Source: Planctomycetota bacterium
GTDB lineage: Bacteria > Planctomycetota > Planctomycetia > Isosphaerales > Isosphaeraceae
Direction of reading: 5' to 3'
NCBI GenBank assembly: GCA_021777685.1
Contig: JAJYDH010000002.1
Coordinates: 1-39,122 of the forward strand
DNA: 39,122 nt
Made by a program: the position numbers and the translations under genes. Under the pieces are notes generated by a model that searched no databases, had not been told where the DNA came from, and saw only the letters and a program-made list of their open reading frames with translations. Below, in pieces: positions 24,610 to 30,392 of the stretch (positions are counted from its first letter, which is position 1; every line of letters begins with the position of its first letter).

Positions 24610-24683
24610 GTCCGGGTACGCCAACCGGCCGAGCGGCCCGGCTTAAAACCGGGTGCCTGTGGGTTCGAATCCCACCCCGGGCA
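24610..24683 (+). tRNA. tRNA with Leu anticodon (UAA), short variable arm
   Basis: Acceptor GTCCGGG/CCCGGGC, anticodon stem CCCGG/CCGGG, loop CTTAAAA (U33, UAA), T arm GTGGG-TTCGAAT-CCCAC, discriminator A. The variable region is only 5 nt (TGCCT), whereas bacterial Leu tRNAs are class II with a long arm. Decoding of UUA is expected; the charging enzyme is uncertain. Confidence 0.75.
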
Positions 24684-24712
24684 GTCTCGACGGCGCGGTT
24701 CGAAGCATGCCT

Positions 24713-24786
24713 GGCTCGGTAGGCAACCGGCAGACCACTCTCGTCCAGACCGAGAGATGCTGAGGGTTCGAATCCCTCCTGAGCCA
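24713..24786 (+). tRNA. tRNA-like, probable Leu (CAG), short variable arm, 6-bp anticodon stem
   Basis: Acceptor GGCTCGG/CTGAGCC and T arm GAGGG-TTCGAAT-CCCTC are sound. The anticodon stem extends to 6 bp (CTCTCG/CGAGAG) around TCCAGAC, giving CAG with C at 33. Standard numbering from the D arm would instead place CCA. The D stem has only 2 sure pairs and the variable region has 5 nt. Confidence 0.55.
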
Positions 24787-24799
24787 CTCGGGTCGACAC

Positions 24800-24874
24800 G
24801 CCCTCGCGGAGCAGCCCGGAGTGCTCGCCACCCCGTCAAGGTGGAGGCCGTGGGTTCAAATCCCACCGGGGGCG
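24800..24874 (+). tRNA. tRNA-Asp (GUC), C33
   Basis: Acceptor GCCCTCG/CGGGGGC, perfect D stem GAGC/GCTC, anticodon stem CCACC/GGTGG, loop CCGTCAA giving GUC with C at 33, T arm GTGGG-TTCAAAT-CCCAC, discriminator G as in Asp. Confidence 0.8.
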
Positions 24875-24894
24875 CTGGATGGAAGATGGACCAC

Positions 24895-24976
24895 GCGTCG
24901 GCCGGGCATGGGCGAGCCCCGGTGTCTGTAGCACACCCGCCTTCGGGCTCTGGCGGTTCGACTCCGTCCCGACGCA
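24895..24976 (+). tRNA. tRNA-Tyr (GUA)
   Basis: Class II: acceptor GCGTCGG/CCGACGC, D stem GGGC/GCCC, anticodon stem GGTGT/ACACC, loop CTGTAGC, 14-nt variable arm with the CGCCTTCGGG hairpin, discriminator A. It is canonical apart from G37. Confidence 0.88.
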
Positions 24977-24998
24977 TCTTCGATCGCGAGGGCTCATC

Positions 24999-25066
24999 CC
25001 CAGGCGAGCAGGCGCCCCGCCGGCCCTCATGAGGTCGGCTTTCCGGTTCGAGTCCGGGGCCTGGGA
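24999..25066 (+). tRNA. tRNA with CAU anticodon, truncated D arm
   Basis: Acceptor CCCAGGC/GCCTGGG, anticodon stem CGGCC/GGTCG, loop CTCATGA, T arm TCCGG-TTCGAGT-CCGGG, discriminator A, total 68 nt. Only 14 nt separate the acceptor from position 26, so no normal D arm forms. Met or, if lysidinylated, Ile; identity is not decidable. Confidence 0.55.
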
Positions 25067-25069
25067 CTT

Positions 25070-25137
25070 CGCGGGCGGGCCGGCGCCCGGCCGAGTTTCA
25101 TACGCTCGGCGGATGGGGTCGACTCCCATGCCCGCAA
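25070..25137 (+). tRNA. tRNA with CAU anticodon, initiator-like end, reduced D arm
   Basis: This gene begins 3 nt after its neighbour. With start C25070 the first pair is C1-A72, the mismatch typical of bacterial initiator tRNA, followed by GCGGGC/GCCCGC. The loop is TTCATAC with a closing T-G pair. The D region (CCGG-CGC-CCGG) has a 3-nt loop. The T loop starts GTCGACT, lacking T54. The initiator GGG/CCC anticodon stem pairs are absent, so initiation is doubtful. Confidence 0.5.
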
Positions 25138-25150
25138 TTCCTCCATCGTC

Positions 25151-25224
25151 GGCCGGGTAGGCAAACAGGCAAAGCCGCCAATCTGAGGGGTTGGTGCGTA
25201 TGGGTTCGATTCCCATCCCGGCCA
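25151..25224 (+). tRNA. tRNA with Leu anticodon (GAG), short variable arm
   Basis: Acceptor GGCCGGG/CCCGGCC, D stem 3 bp, anticodon stem CCAAT/GTTGG, loop CTGAGGG (U33, GAG, G37), T arm ATGGG-TTCGATT-CCCAT, discriminator A. The variable region is 5 nt (TGCGT), class I instead of the class II shape of Leu. Confidence 0.75.
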
Positions 25225-25236
25225 CTCATCAAGGAA

Positions 25237-25307
25237 CGTCCCCTGGTCCAACGGCAAGGCGCCCGGCTTACATCCGGGAGACGGGGGTTCGATTCCCTCG
25301 GGGATGA
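25237..25307 (+). tRNA. tRNA-Val (UAC)
   Basis: Acceptor CGTCCCC/GGGGATG, anticodon stem CCCGG/CCGGG, loop CTTACAT (U33, UAC, A37), T arm GGGGG-TTCGATT-CCCTC, discriminator A. It is regular, except that pair 1-72 is C-G instead of G-C. Confidence 0.82.
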
Positions 25308-25326
25308 CTCTCGGTCTCGCGTCGAC

Positions 25327-25398
25327 GGGCGGCTCGTCTCAACGGGAAGACACCCGGCCTGCAACCGGGAGATCGGGGTTCGACTCCCCGGCCGTCCA
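25327..25398 (+). tRNA. tRNA-Ala (UGC), C33
   Basis: Acceptor GGGCGGC/GCCGTCC contains G3-U70, the Ala identity pair, with discriminator A. D stem GTCT/AGAC, anticodon stem CCCGG/CCGGG, loop CCTGCAA giving UGC with C at 33. The G3-U70 pair independently supports reading the anticodon in this frame, so C33 is not an alignment slip. Confidence 0.82.
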
Positions 25399-25415
25399 CT
25401 CCCGGATGTTGGAAC

Positions 25416-25505
25416 GGAAGGCGGCCGGATACGGCTCGCCGGGCCTCACTGCTAACGAGTGCGCCCCCTCCGGGGGGCATGAGGGTTCGAATCCCTCGCC
25501 TTCCG
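25416..25505 (+). tRNA. tRNA-Ser (GCU), imperfect anticodon stem
   Basis: Class II: acceptor GGAAGGC/GCCTTCC, D stem CCGG/CCGG, loop CTGCTAA (canonical Ser GCU), long variable arm with CCCCCTCCGGGGGG, discriminator G. The anticodon stem has mismatches at 27-43 and 31-39. A rival fold (CACT/AGTG) would present UAA but conflicts with the spacing from the D stem. Confidence 0.72.
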
Positions 25506-25533
25506 CTGTCACGGGCGATCGAAAGGGGGACAC

Positions 25534-25986
25534 GTGCGGTCGGACATGGACAAGGTGCTGGTGGAACGCCCGCGAGGCGGGGCCGGATATGCCGGCAAGG
25601 GGTATCGCAAGGAGCTGCAACGCACCCCTCCCGAGGAGTGGCGGGGCCGCGAGGGGATGAAGGCCCGCTGGCGAGGCGGCTCGAAGCACTTCAGCGACCA
25701 CCTCGGCCCGCTCAGCCGGTTCTTGCTCTCAAACGTCGGCCGGCCGTGGGACCTCGTCTACTCGGAGATCTGCGAGGGGACGCGCCGGGGGTTCCCGGTC
25801 CGCGAGCACTTCCTGGTCCACGTGTTCCAGTTCGTCGAGAGGAGCGCGATCCTCGTCGACGGCGTCCCCTGCCACGGCCGGGGCAACGCCTACGGGACAC
25901 CGCTGTCGAATTACGGCGGGCGATCTCTCTACATCTGCCCCAGGACCGGGCTCCTCAGGAGGGTCCCGGTGCGGGATCGGCGATAG
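25534..25986 (+). CDS. Uncharacterised 150-aa protein embedded in the tRNA array
   Basis: It starts with GTG at 25534, 28 nt after a Ser tRNA, with GAAAGGGGGA just upstream as ribosome binding site, and ends 16 nt before the next tRNA, so it must share the array transcript. The product is basic, without a signal peptide or membrane segment. It opens with 'MDKVLVERPRGGAG', contains 'LLSNVGRPWDLVYSEICEG', then 'VREHFLVHVFQFVE', and closes with 'SLYICPRTGLLRRVPVRDRR'. No catalytic motif is obvious. From memory, similar 'VGRPWD.VYSEI...PRTGLL' proteins occur as hypothetical proteins in planctomycetes and other bacteria; I cannot verify this. A tRNA- or RNA-binding role is inferred from position and charge only. 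Confidence 0.75.
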   Translation: MRSDMDKVLVERPRGGAGYAGKGYRKELQRTPPEEWRGREGMKARWRGGSKHFSDHLGPLSRFLLSNVGRPWDLVYSEICEGTRRGFPVREHFLVHVFQFVERSAILVDGVPCHGRGNAYGTPLSNYGGRSLYICPRTGLLRRVPVRDRR

Positions 25987-26002
25987 CGACGATTTGAAAC
26001 GA

Positions 26003-26086
26003 GAAAGGGCCACCCGATCGGAGTCGGGACCCGCTTGGAAGGCGGGCGAGCGATGAGCCTTGCGGGTTCGACTCCCGCCCCTTCCA
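26003..26086 (+). tRNA. tRNA-Ser (GGA)
   Basis: Class II: acceptor GAAAGGG/CCCTTCC with an A2-C71 mismatch, anticodon stem CCCGC/GCGGG, loop TTGGAAG (U33, GGA), 15-nt variable arm, T arm GCGGG-TTCGACT-CCCGC. The discriminator is A, where Ser normally has G. Confidence 0.75.
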
Positions 26087-26088
26087 CT

Positions 26089-26113
26089 CCGAGGCCGCGC
26101 GTCGCGGCCTCGG
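26089..26113 (+). terminator. 11-bp hairpin between Ser (GGA) and His tRNAs
   Basis: CCGAGGCCGCG-CGT-CGCGGCCTCGG is a perfect stem followed by TTTCG, 8 nt before the His tRNA. It could attenuate or end transcription, or mark a processing point inside the array. Confidence 0.45.
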
Positions 26114-26120
26114 TTTCGAC

Positions 26121-26193
26121 GGTGCCCGTGGTGTAACGGCAGCACGCGAGATTGTGGATCTCGCGGCGGTGGGTTCGACTCCCCCCGGGCACC
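26121..26193 (+). tRNA. tRNA-His (GUG)
   Basis: It carries the extra G at -1 (26121) opposite discriminator C, the His hallmark. Acceptor GTGCCCG/CGGGCAC, D stem GTGT/GCAC, anticodon stem CGAGA/TCTCG, loop TTGTGGA. One T-stem mismatch is present. Confidence 0.9.
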
Positions 26194-26263
26194 CTCTCCC
26201 GATTCCGCCGACAACGACGGGCCGGCGGGCCGCCGCCGTCGAGGCCACCAGCCGACAGTTCAC

Positions 26264-26333
26264 AGGGGCGTCCTCCTGGGAGAGGACTCCGTCTCCAAAG
26301 CGGATGGACCGGGTTCAAATCCTGGCGCCCCTG
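26264..26333 (+). tRNA. tRNA-Trp (CCA), compact D arm
   Basis: Acceptor AGGGGCG/CGCCCCT and discriminator G match bacterial Trp. Anticodon stem TCCGT/GCGGA, loop CTCCAAA (U33, CCA). The D stem CCTC/GAGG encloses only 6 nt, so the D arm is shorter than normal. Confidence 0.85.
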
Positions 26334-26353
26334 CTCTCTTCGATCGCTCGTAA

Positions 26354-26425
26354 GCCCTCGGGGTGTGACGGATGGCATGCGACGCTTCGAACGTCGCGGA
26401 CCGGGTTCGATTCCTGGCGAGGGTA
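26354..26425 (+). tRNA. tRNA-Arg (UCG)
   Basis: Acceptor GCCCTCG/CGAGGGT, D stem GTGT/GCAT, anticodon stem CGACG/CGTCG, loop CTTCGAA (U33, UCG), T arm CCGGG-TTCGATT-CCTGG, discriminator A. Confidence 0.85.
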
Positions 26426-26430
26426 TTGAA

Positions 26431-26502
26431 GTCCTCGGAGTGTGGCGGATGGCACGCGACCCCGCGAAGGTCGAAGGCCGGGTTCGACTCCCGGCGAGGG
26501 CA
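26431..26502 (+). tRNA. tRNA-Arg (GCG), C33
   Basis: Acceptor GTCCTCG/CGAGGGC, D stem GTGT/GCAC, anticodon stem CGACC/GGTCG, loop CCGCGAA giving GCG with C at 33. Bacteria normally read CGC with ACG (inosine), so GCG is unusual. The body is close to the preceding Arg (UCG) tRNA, suggesting tandem duplication and divergence. Confidence 0.75.
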
Positions 26503-26564
26503 TCGATCGAGGAACGACGACGGGGCCGGGCCCGGCTCCGGCGGATCGCCCCGGAGGGCCGCGA

Positions 26565-27344
26565 TCAGGATCGGGCCGCCTTCCCGAGCAGGAGCCGTCC
26601 GGCCAGACGGTCGTAGACGGCGTCGGGCAGGAGCCGGACCAGGCCGAGCAGGCCGGCCATCCGCCGGGGGAAGTCGACGCGGGTCTTCCGCCGGGCGATC
26701 CCTTGGAGGATGATCCGGGCGGCGGGCTCGACGTCCATCAGGAGCGGCTGGAAGTTCGACTGCCGCTCGGTCATCGGCGTCCGGACGTAACCCGGGTGGA
26801 CGGCGGTGACGGCGATCCCCAGCCGCCTCAGCTCGGGCCGGAGCCCTTCCAGGAGCGCCGACAGCCCGGCCTTGGTCGCGCAGTAGCCCGCCGAGCCGGG
26901 AAGCCCCCGATAGGCGGCCAGGCTGCTGATCCCGACGACGTGCCCGCGACGGGCCCGGATCATGCCGGGCAGGACGGCCTCGATCGCGTGGCCGGCCCCG
27001 ATCAGGTTGACGCGGACCATCCGCTCGAACGCCTCGCCGGAGAATTGACGGGCGGCCGTGCCGATCCCAACCCCCGCGTTGGCCACGAGCAGGTCGACGG
27101 GCCCAAGCTCCCGGGCGATCGACCCGAAGGCCGCGAGCGTCGCCTCGCGGTCCCCCGCGTCGGCGACGGCGACGCAGGCCGTGCCCCCCGAGGCCCGGAT
27201 TGTCCCGGCCACGGCCTCCAGCTCATCCCGCCGACGCGCGGTCAGGCCGACCTTCAGCCCCGCCGAGGCGAGTTGCCGGGCCATCTCCGCCCCGAGGCCG
27301 CTCGATGCGCCCGTCACGACCGCGACTTCCGCCCTGATCCGCAT
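26565..27344 (-). CDS. Short-chain dehydrogenase/reductase (SDR)
   Basis: This classical SDR of 259 residues has the Rossmann motif 'VVTGASSGLGAEMARQLA', the 'ANAGV' motif, the catalytic Ser in 'VVGISSLAAYRG', and Tyr/Lys in 'SAGYCATKAGL'. 'HPGYVRTPMT' closes the NAD(P) loop. The C-terminal 'DFPRRMAGLLGLVRLLPDAVYDRLAGRLL' resembles SDRs acting on lipid-like substrates, but the substrate is unknown. Arg residues after the second strand ('LTARRRDELE') suggest NADPH. The ATG at 27344 is used; the 542-residue ORF upstream is the antisense of the next gene. Confidence 0.88.
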   Translation of the reverse strand: MRIRAEVAVVTGASSGLGAEMARQLASAGLKVGLTARRRDELEAVAGTIRASGGTACVAVADAGDREATLAAFGSIARELGPVDLLVANAGVGIGTAARQFSGEAFERMVRVNLIGAGHAIEAVLPGMIRARRGHVVGISSLAAYRGLPGSAGYCATKAGLSALLEGLRPELRRLGIAVTAVHPGYVRTPMTERQSNFQPLLMDVEPAARIILQGIARRKTRVDFPRRMAGLLGLVRLLPDAVYDRLAGRLLLGKAARS

Positions 27345-27474
27345 GAAAACCCATCCCGATCCGAGGAATCGCCCGAGTCGACTGATCCCGGGCCATCCGG
27401 GCGGCCGATACCGATCCAAACTGGAATGTCGGCGTCGACAATCATGGCGGGACGGCCACTCCGGGGACAAGTCC

Positions 27475-28311
27475 ATGAGGCGGATCGTCGAGGAGATCGC
27501 GAACCGACGTGCCGGCGCCCGGCGAGGCCGCTCGCTGATGGTCGCCCCGCTCCTCGCGCTGGCGATCGCCGACCGCGCCCCCGGCGGCGAAGGCGACGGG
27601 CCGGAACTGGCCCCGCCCGCCGAGATGCCTCCCATCGTCTCCCGGCCGGCCACGCGATCGGCCGTGCCCCCGACCACGTTGAATGCCACCGGACAGCGGG
27701 CCGTCCTGGCGGTCCCGGGCGGGATGGCCATTCCTGGCCGGCCCTCCTCCCCTCCGGCAACGCCGGCCGAGCCCCTCGACCCGGGCGGCGAGCTGTCGCT
27801 CGACGCCCCGATCGAGATGCGGCCCGCTCCCTCACCATCGCGCGTCCCTTCCTCGACGGCCCCGGGACGCTCGCCCCGGCCGCTGGTCCTCGAATCCACG
27901 CCGATGGGCGACGACCCCCTGCCCGACGAGCCCTCGACGAAACGCCCCTCGACGACCAGGCCCCAGCCCATCCCCGCGCCCGTCCGGCGCCCCCGGCTGT
28001 TCGGCCCCCGTCCGGTCCCGATGAGATCCGCCCCGCCCGCCGCCGCCAGGCCCGGCTCGACCAATCGATCGGACGACGAGAACCTTCGCGACGACCCCGC
28101 CGCCGAGTCCGCCCTCAAGCGCCGGGTCGAGCGGCAGGCCCGCGAGGCGCTCGGCGACCGCGTCCGGTCGGTCGAGGTCCGGGTTGTCGGCAAGGATGTC
28201 GTGATCCTCGCCCGGGGGGTCCGGTTCTACCAGCGGCGAGGGGTCCGCAAGTCGCTCGAAACCCTCCCCTCCCTCTCCGGGCTCCGCTCGGTGATCGAGG
28301 TCGCCGACTGA
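27475..28311 (+). CDS. Proline-rich exported protein with C-terminal BON-like domain
   Basis: The 278-residue product has a weakly hydrophobic N-terminus ('SLMVAPLLALAIADRAPGG'), about 150 residues of Pro/Ser/Arg-rich disordered sequence, and a C-terminal segment ('LKRRVERQAREALGDRVRSV' then 'VRVVGKDVVILARG') with the alpha-beta pattern of BON domains found in envelope proteins. It ends 'SLSGLRSVIEVAD'. Exact function is unknown. The ATG at 27475 has GGGGA 8 nt upstream. Confidence 0.7.
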   Translation: MRRIVEEIANRRAGARRGRSLMVAPLLALAIADRAPGGEGDGPELAPPAEMPPIVSRPATRSAVPPTTLNATGQRAVLAVPGGMAIPGRPSSPPATPAEPLDPGGELSLDAPIEMRPAPSPSRVPSSTAPGRSPRPLVLESTPMGDDPLPDEPSTKRPSTTRPQPIPAPVRRPRLFGPRPVPMRSAPPAAARPGSTNRSDDENLRDDPAAESALKRRVERQAREALGDRVRSVEVRVVGKDVVILARGVRFYQRRGVRKSLETLPSLSGLRSVIEVAD

Positions 28312-28334
28312 AGGCGGTCGAGATGGACGCGATG

Positions 28335-29543
28335 CTATCGGGTCGATTTCCAGACCTCGCGCGACCAGGCGTCGCGGATCCGCACATGCCGCCGCAGCTC
28401 GTCCAGCGGGTAGTGATGCCCCCGCCATCGGACTCCGTCCCTCAGCAGTGTGAGGGCGACCGATCTCACGAGCGAGACCAGCACCGCGACCGCCGCGAAC
28501 GGCAGGATTAACGCGTAATACCAGCCGATCCGGCTGTGACTCGACGCCGCCGCGAGGATGATCGCGACGGCGGCGATCCCGGCGACGCAGGTCGACCGGG
28601 CCCACCAGGGGCCGACGAACAGGCCGACGTAGGGCATTATCCCCACCGTCAGGAGCCCCAGGATGACAACGGCGGTCCGATCGAGCCGGTAGCCGAGCGC
28701 CGCGAAGAAGTTCTTCTCGAGCCCCCGGACCATCCCGCCCAGGCCGACCTGCCAGCGGACCGAGACCGCGTCTCGCCCCATAAGGAATCGCATCCGGTAG
28801 CCGGCGAACTTCATCGCCTGCGCCAGCCTCATGTCGTCGTCGACCGAGAGCCGGAGGTGGTGAAACCCGCCGATCGATCGGAATGCCCCGGCCCGGACCA
28901 GGTTGAAGGCGCCGATGCCGGCGTGGGCCTTGCTCCGGGGGTCGCCCAGCCGGCCGACCGGGGCATTCATCGCGAAAAGCGGACCGAAGATGCTGAGGAA
29001 GGCCCGCTCTCCGACCGACTCGGTGGGGACTTCCGGGGCGACGGTGACGAGGTCGGCCCCCTCGGCCTCCGCGAAGGCGACCGCCTTCCTCAAGGCTCCC
29101 GGGCGCAGGACGACGTCGGCGTCGGTGAACAGGACCCACTCGGCGCGGGTCGCCCCGGCGGCGACGTGGAGCGCGTGCGTCTTGCCGAGCCAGCCGGCCG
29201 GCAGCTCGCGGACGTGGACGACCCGGAGCCGGTCGTCCTCCCGGGCGATCGCGTCCAGGATCGCGCCGGTGGCGTCCGTCGACCGGTCGTCGACGGCGAT
29301 CACTTCCGACCTCGGGTAGCCCTGCGCGAGCATCGACCGGGCGGCGGCCTCCACGCCGCCGGCCTCGTCCCTCGCCGCGAAGGCGACGGCCAGGGTCGGC
29401 CAGCCGCGATCCGGCCGGTCATCCGGGAGGTCCGCCAGGAACAGGACCTTGTCCCGATGGCGGATCAGATGGGCCAGGTGGACCAGCCAGATCAGAGATC
29501 CGAGGACGCCTAGAAATGAGATTGCGAGCATCGCTGTGATCAT
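28335..29543 (-). CDS. Glycosyltransferase family 2, membrane-bound
   Basis: The N-terminal membrane segment ('MLAISFLGVLGSLIWLVHLAHLI') is followed by a GT2 catalytic domain with 'LAVAFAARDEAGGVEAAARSML', 'VIAVDDRSTDATGAIL', the DxD-type 'WVLFTDADVVLRPGAL' and the acceptor loop 'LSVDDDMRLAQAMKFAGY', ending in three or four membrane helices. 'PAGWLGKTHALHVAA' recalls enzymes annotated as hopene-associated or carotenoid-type glycosyltransferases; the acceptor cannot be assigned. The ATG at 29543 is used; a TTG at 29561 would overlap the upstream gene by TTGA and is a real alternative. It is probably co-transcribed with the yjbQ-like gene. Confidence 0.85.
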   Translation of the reverse strand: MITAMLAISFLGVLGSLIWLVHLAHLIRHRDKVLFLADLPDDRPDRGWPTLAVAFAARDEAGGVEAAARSMLAQGYPRSEVIAVDDRSTDATGAILDAIAREDDRLRVVHVRELPAGWLGKTHALHVAAGATRAEWVLFTDADVVLRPGALRKAVAFAEAEGADLVTVAPEVPTESVGERAFLSIFGPLFAMNAPVGRLGDPRSKAHAGIGAFNLVRAGAFRSIGGFHHLRLSVDDDMRLAQAMKFAGYRMRFLMGRDAVSVRWQVGLGGMVRGLEKNFFAALGYRLDRTAVVILGLLTVGIMPYVGLFVGPWWARSTCVAGIAAVAIILAAASSHSRIGWYYALILPFAAVAVLVSLVRSVALTLLRDGVRWRGHHYPLDELRRHVRIRDAWSREVWKSTR

Positions 29544-29557
29544 GGGGCGACCGGCCC

Positions 29558-29971
29558 TCAACCTACGACCGAGACGGTGATCCTGCGCCGGTGGGGGTCG
29601 GTCCGGTGTTCCCAGAGGTAGACGCCCTGCCAGGTCCCCAGGTCCAGCTCGGAGCCTTCGATGGGGATCGACAGCGACGTGGCGGTGAGGACCGAGCGGA
29701 CGTGCGCGGGCATGTCGTCGGGGCCTTCGGCGGTGTGGCGGAAGGCCGGGTCGCCGTCGGGGACGAGCCGGGCGAAGTACCGTTCGAGGTCCGACCGGAC
29801 GCTCGGGTCGGCGTTCTCGCAGACGATCAGCGAGGCGCTCGTGTGATGGACGAAGACCGAACAGAGCCCCCGCCCGATCCCCGAGTCGCGGACCGCGCGG
29901 GCGACCTGTCCGGTGATCTCCGAGGTCCCTCGCCCCCTGGTGCCGACGGTGAAGCTTTCCTGATGGAACAC
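29558..29971 (-). CDS. yjbQ: YjbQ/UPF0047 family protein (secondary thiamine-phosphate synthase-like)
   Basis: The 137-residue length and motifs are typical of this small trimeric family: 'TRGRGTSEITGQVARAV', 'SVFVHHTSASLIVCENADPSV', 'HTAEGPDDMPAHVRSVL', 'GTWQGVYLWEHR'. Several members can make thiamine phosphate in vitro; the in vivo role is unsettled. I chose GTG at 29971 because GAGGAGG stands 6-7 nt upstream and it gives the usual length. It lies directly upstream of the GT2 gene on the same strand. Confidence 0.9.
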   Translation of the reverse strand: MFHQESFTVGTRGRGTSEITGQVARAVRDSGIGRGLCSVFVHHTSASLIVCENADPSVRSDLERYFARLVPDGDPAFRHTAEGPDDMPAHVRSVLTATSLSIPIEGSELDLGTWQGVYLWEHRTDPHRRRITVSVVG

Positions 29972-30101
29972 GCGAGCCTCCTCGAAGTTCGACGACGATC
30001 GGACGGCGCCCCTCGGCCTCCCATCATCGCCGATCATCGCGGGTCCGGCGAGCCCCGACGGGACGGGGACCCGTGGGCGAGCCGCCCGTCGAGGCGGAAC
30101 C

Positions 30102-30392
30102 TCAGTCCTGCTCGTCTTTTGCGCCCCGGAGGGTCTGTTTGATCGTCCGGAGCAGCCGTCGCGCGCGCCTACGGCCCGATGTCGAGAGATCGGCCTCGGC
30201 GATCAGTCGCTCGATCAGCCGCCGCGACTCGTCGAGCAGCATCTCGAACTCGATGCTGTTGCGACGTTCGAGGAACCAGGCATCGAGCAACTCATCGAAA
30301 TCCGACTCCGGCCGGTTTGCGAGGGTGCCGATCGGGGCCGAGGCCCCATCGTCGGCGGAATTCCAGAGGTCTTCCAGACGATTCTTCGACAT
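30102..30392 (-). CDS. Small charged helical protein, unknown (96 aa)
   Basis: I do not recognise the family. The protein begins 'MSKNRLEDLWNSADDG' and continues with predicted long helices ('FDELLDAWFLERRNSIEFEM', 'ESRRLIERLIAEADLS') and a very basic end ('GRRRARRLLRTIKQTLRG'). It may be a coiled-coil or nucleic-acid-binding protein. AAGGAG is placed about 9 nt before the ATG at 30392, which supports this start over the longer ORF. Confidence 0.6.
   Translation of the reverse strand: MSKNRLEDLWNSADDGASAPIGTLANRPESDFDELLDAWFLERRNSIEFEMLLDESRRLIERLIAEADLSTSGRRRARRLLRTIKQTLRGAKDEQD

Noticed and set aside
25416-25505. Reading the Ser (GCU) tRNA as a UAA tRNA through a CACT/AGTG stem
   Set aside because: That fold leaves extra bases after a perfect D stem, and the G73 and Ser-type acceptor support GCU.
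21769-26378. Several long minus-strand ORFs with 'GVEPS', 'RFKSSL' and 'PGGNRTP' type repeats across the tRNA array
   Set aside because: These are the classic false proteins produced by reading T arms of tRNA genes on the opposite strand; they were useful only as a sign of many tRNAs.
21699-26502. CRISPR array, suggested by regularly recurring GGTTCGANTCC words
   Set aside because: The repeated word is the tRNA T arm, each copy embedded in a different cloverleaf with its own acceptor stem; there is no constant repeat with unique spacers.
26442-28511. 689-residue plus-strand ORF over the SDR gene
   Set aside because: It is antisense to the SDR and out of frame with the BON-like protein; the composition is Pro/Arg/Gly shadow.
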